From assembly GCA_946221045.1 (NCBI GenBank), contig CAMIIY010000123.1, forward strand, positions 1-6,406: a stretch of 6,406 nt of DNA. Reading direction: 5' to 3'. The DNA comes from an uncultured Oceanospirillaceae bacterium (GTDB taxonomy: Bacteria > Pseudomonadota > Gammaproteobacteria > Pseudomonadales > Balneatricaceae). The position numbers were made by a program, and so were the translations under genes. Below the pieces are notes generated by a model. That model did no database searches, was not told where the DNA came from, and saw only the letters and a program-made list of their open reading frames with translations. Of this stretch, positions 6,244-6,406 are shown piece after piece (within the stretch, counting starts at the first letter, position 1; the number at the start of each line of letters is the position of its first letter).

Positions 6244-6406
6244 TCAGAGGTAAGCGGCCCACTCTTCCCGTAGTAATGCCAACTCGTTTTCAGCTTTTTG
6301 CTTCGCTTTTTTCTTCAGACCGTCAATTTCAGTCTGTTTGTCTGCCAGCAGCGCCAGGGCCATGGCGGTTTTATCTTCAGCCTGCTCCACTTTTTCCAGT
6401 AACGGG
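6244..6406 (-). CDS. Unrecognised charged, probably coiled-coil protein, C-terminal 53 residues
   Basis: An open frame runs in from the right edge on the minus strand and ends at a TGA read at 6246-6244. The visible residues begin PLLEKVEQAEDKTAMALALL, continue with DKQTEIDGLKKKAKQK, and end LLREEWAAYL. The strongly charged, heptad-like spacing of Leu/Ala with Lys and Glu suggests a helical or coiled-coil tail. I do not recognise the family. It is supported as a real gene by the frame staying open to the window edge, by plausible amino-acid composition, and by the stop lying just 21 nt before the well-placed sseA start. Its start and most of its length lie outside the window. It is probably co-transcribed with sseA. 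Confidence 0.65.
   Translation of the reverse strand, partial: PLLEKVEQAEDKTAMALALLADKQTEIDGLKKKAKQKAENELALLREEWAAYL

Noticed and set aside
5635..6273. Plus-strand open frame of 212 codons opposite sseA
   Set aside because: It is wholly antisense to a complete, well-supported sulfurtransferase gene. It shows no recognisable domain and has skewed composition rich in Arg, Gln and Thr, typical of a shadow frame.

Overview
This window reads as ordinary, tightly packed chromosomal DNA from a gammaproteobacterium. The cysK product is close to enterobacterial CysK along its whole length, and the haem peroxidase and sulfurtransferase resemble YfeX and SseA. A marine group such as the Oceanospirillales would fit, but that placement is inference. 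No mobile element, CRISPR array, tRNA or rRNA was seen.

Layout, left to right. (1) Bases 2-331 (+): the 3' end of a formylglycine-generating-enzyme/SUMF1-fold gene. It overlaps by 8 bp a gene for an exported DUF4139 protein (324-1742, +), so the two look translationally coupled. (2) A Sel1-repeat protein (1739-2227, -) meets the DUF4139 gene tail to tail with a 4-base stop overlap. (3) A 183-bp divergent intergenic region (2228-2410) holds a perfect 12-bp palindrome, weak promoter candidates and a hairpin plus T-run facing the Sel1 gene. (4) cysK (2411-3379, +) is followed by a strong intrinsic terminator, then a bile-acid:sodium-symporter-like (SBF-like/SLC10A7-type) membrane protein (3451-4389, +). 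(5) A Dyp-type peroxidase of the YfeX type (4369-5298, -) overlaps the transporter tail to tail by 21 bp. (6) Upstream of it on the minus strand are sseA (5374-6222, -) and the 3' end of an unrecognised, highly charged, probably helical protein (6244-6406, -), 21 nt from sseA and probably in the same operon.

Functionally, cysK (cysteine synthesis) and sseA (cysteine-derived sulfur transfer) are both sulfur metabolism genes, and the peroxidase handles peroxide or haem chemistry. They do not form one transcription unit, so a shared pathway is only a loose inference. The DUF4139 and SUMF1-fold pair is the least understood part. The SUMF1-fold fragment lacks the cysteine pair that catalyses formylglycine formation in true FGE, so it should not be read as a sulfatase-activating enzyme.

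I found no convincing undescribed system. The points worth a second look are the SUMF1-fold/DUF4139 coupling, the palindrome before cysK, the terminator directly in front of the transporter, and the two overlapping convergent gene pairs.
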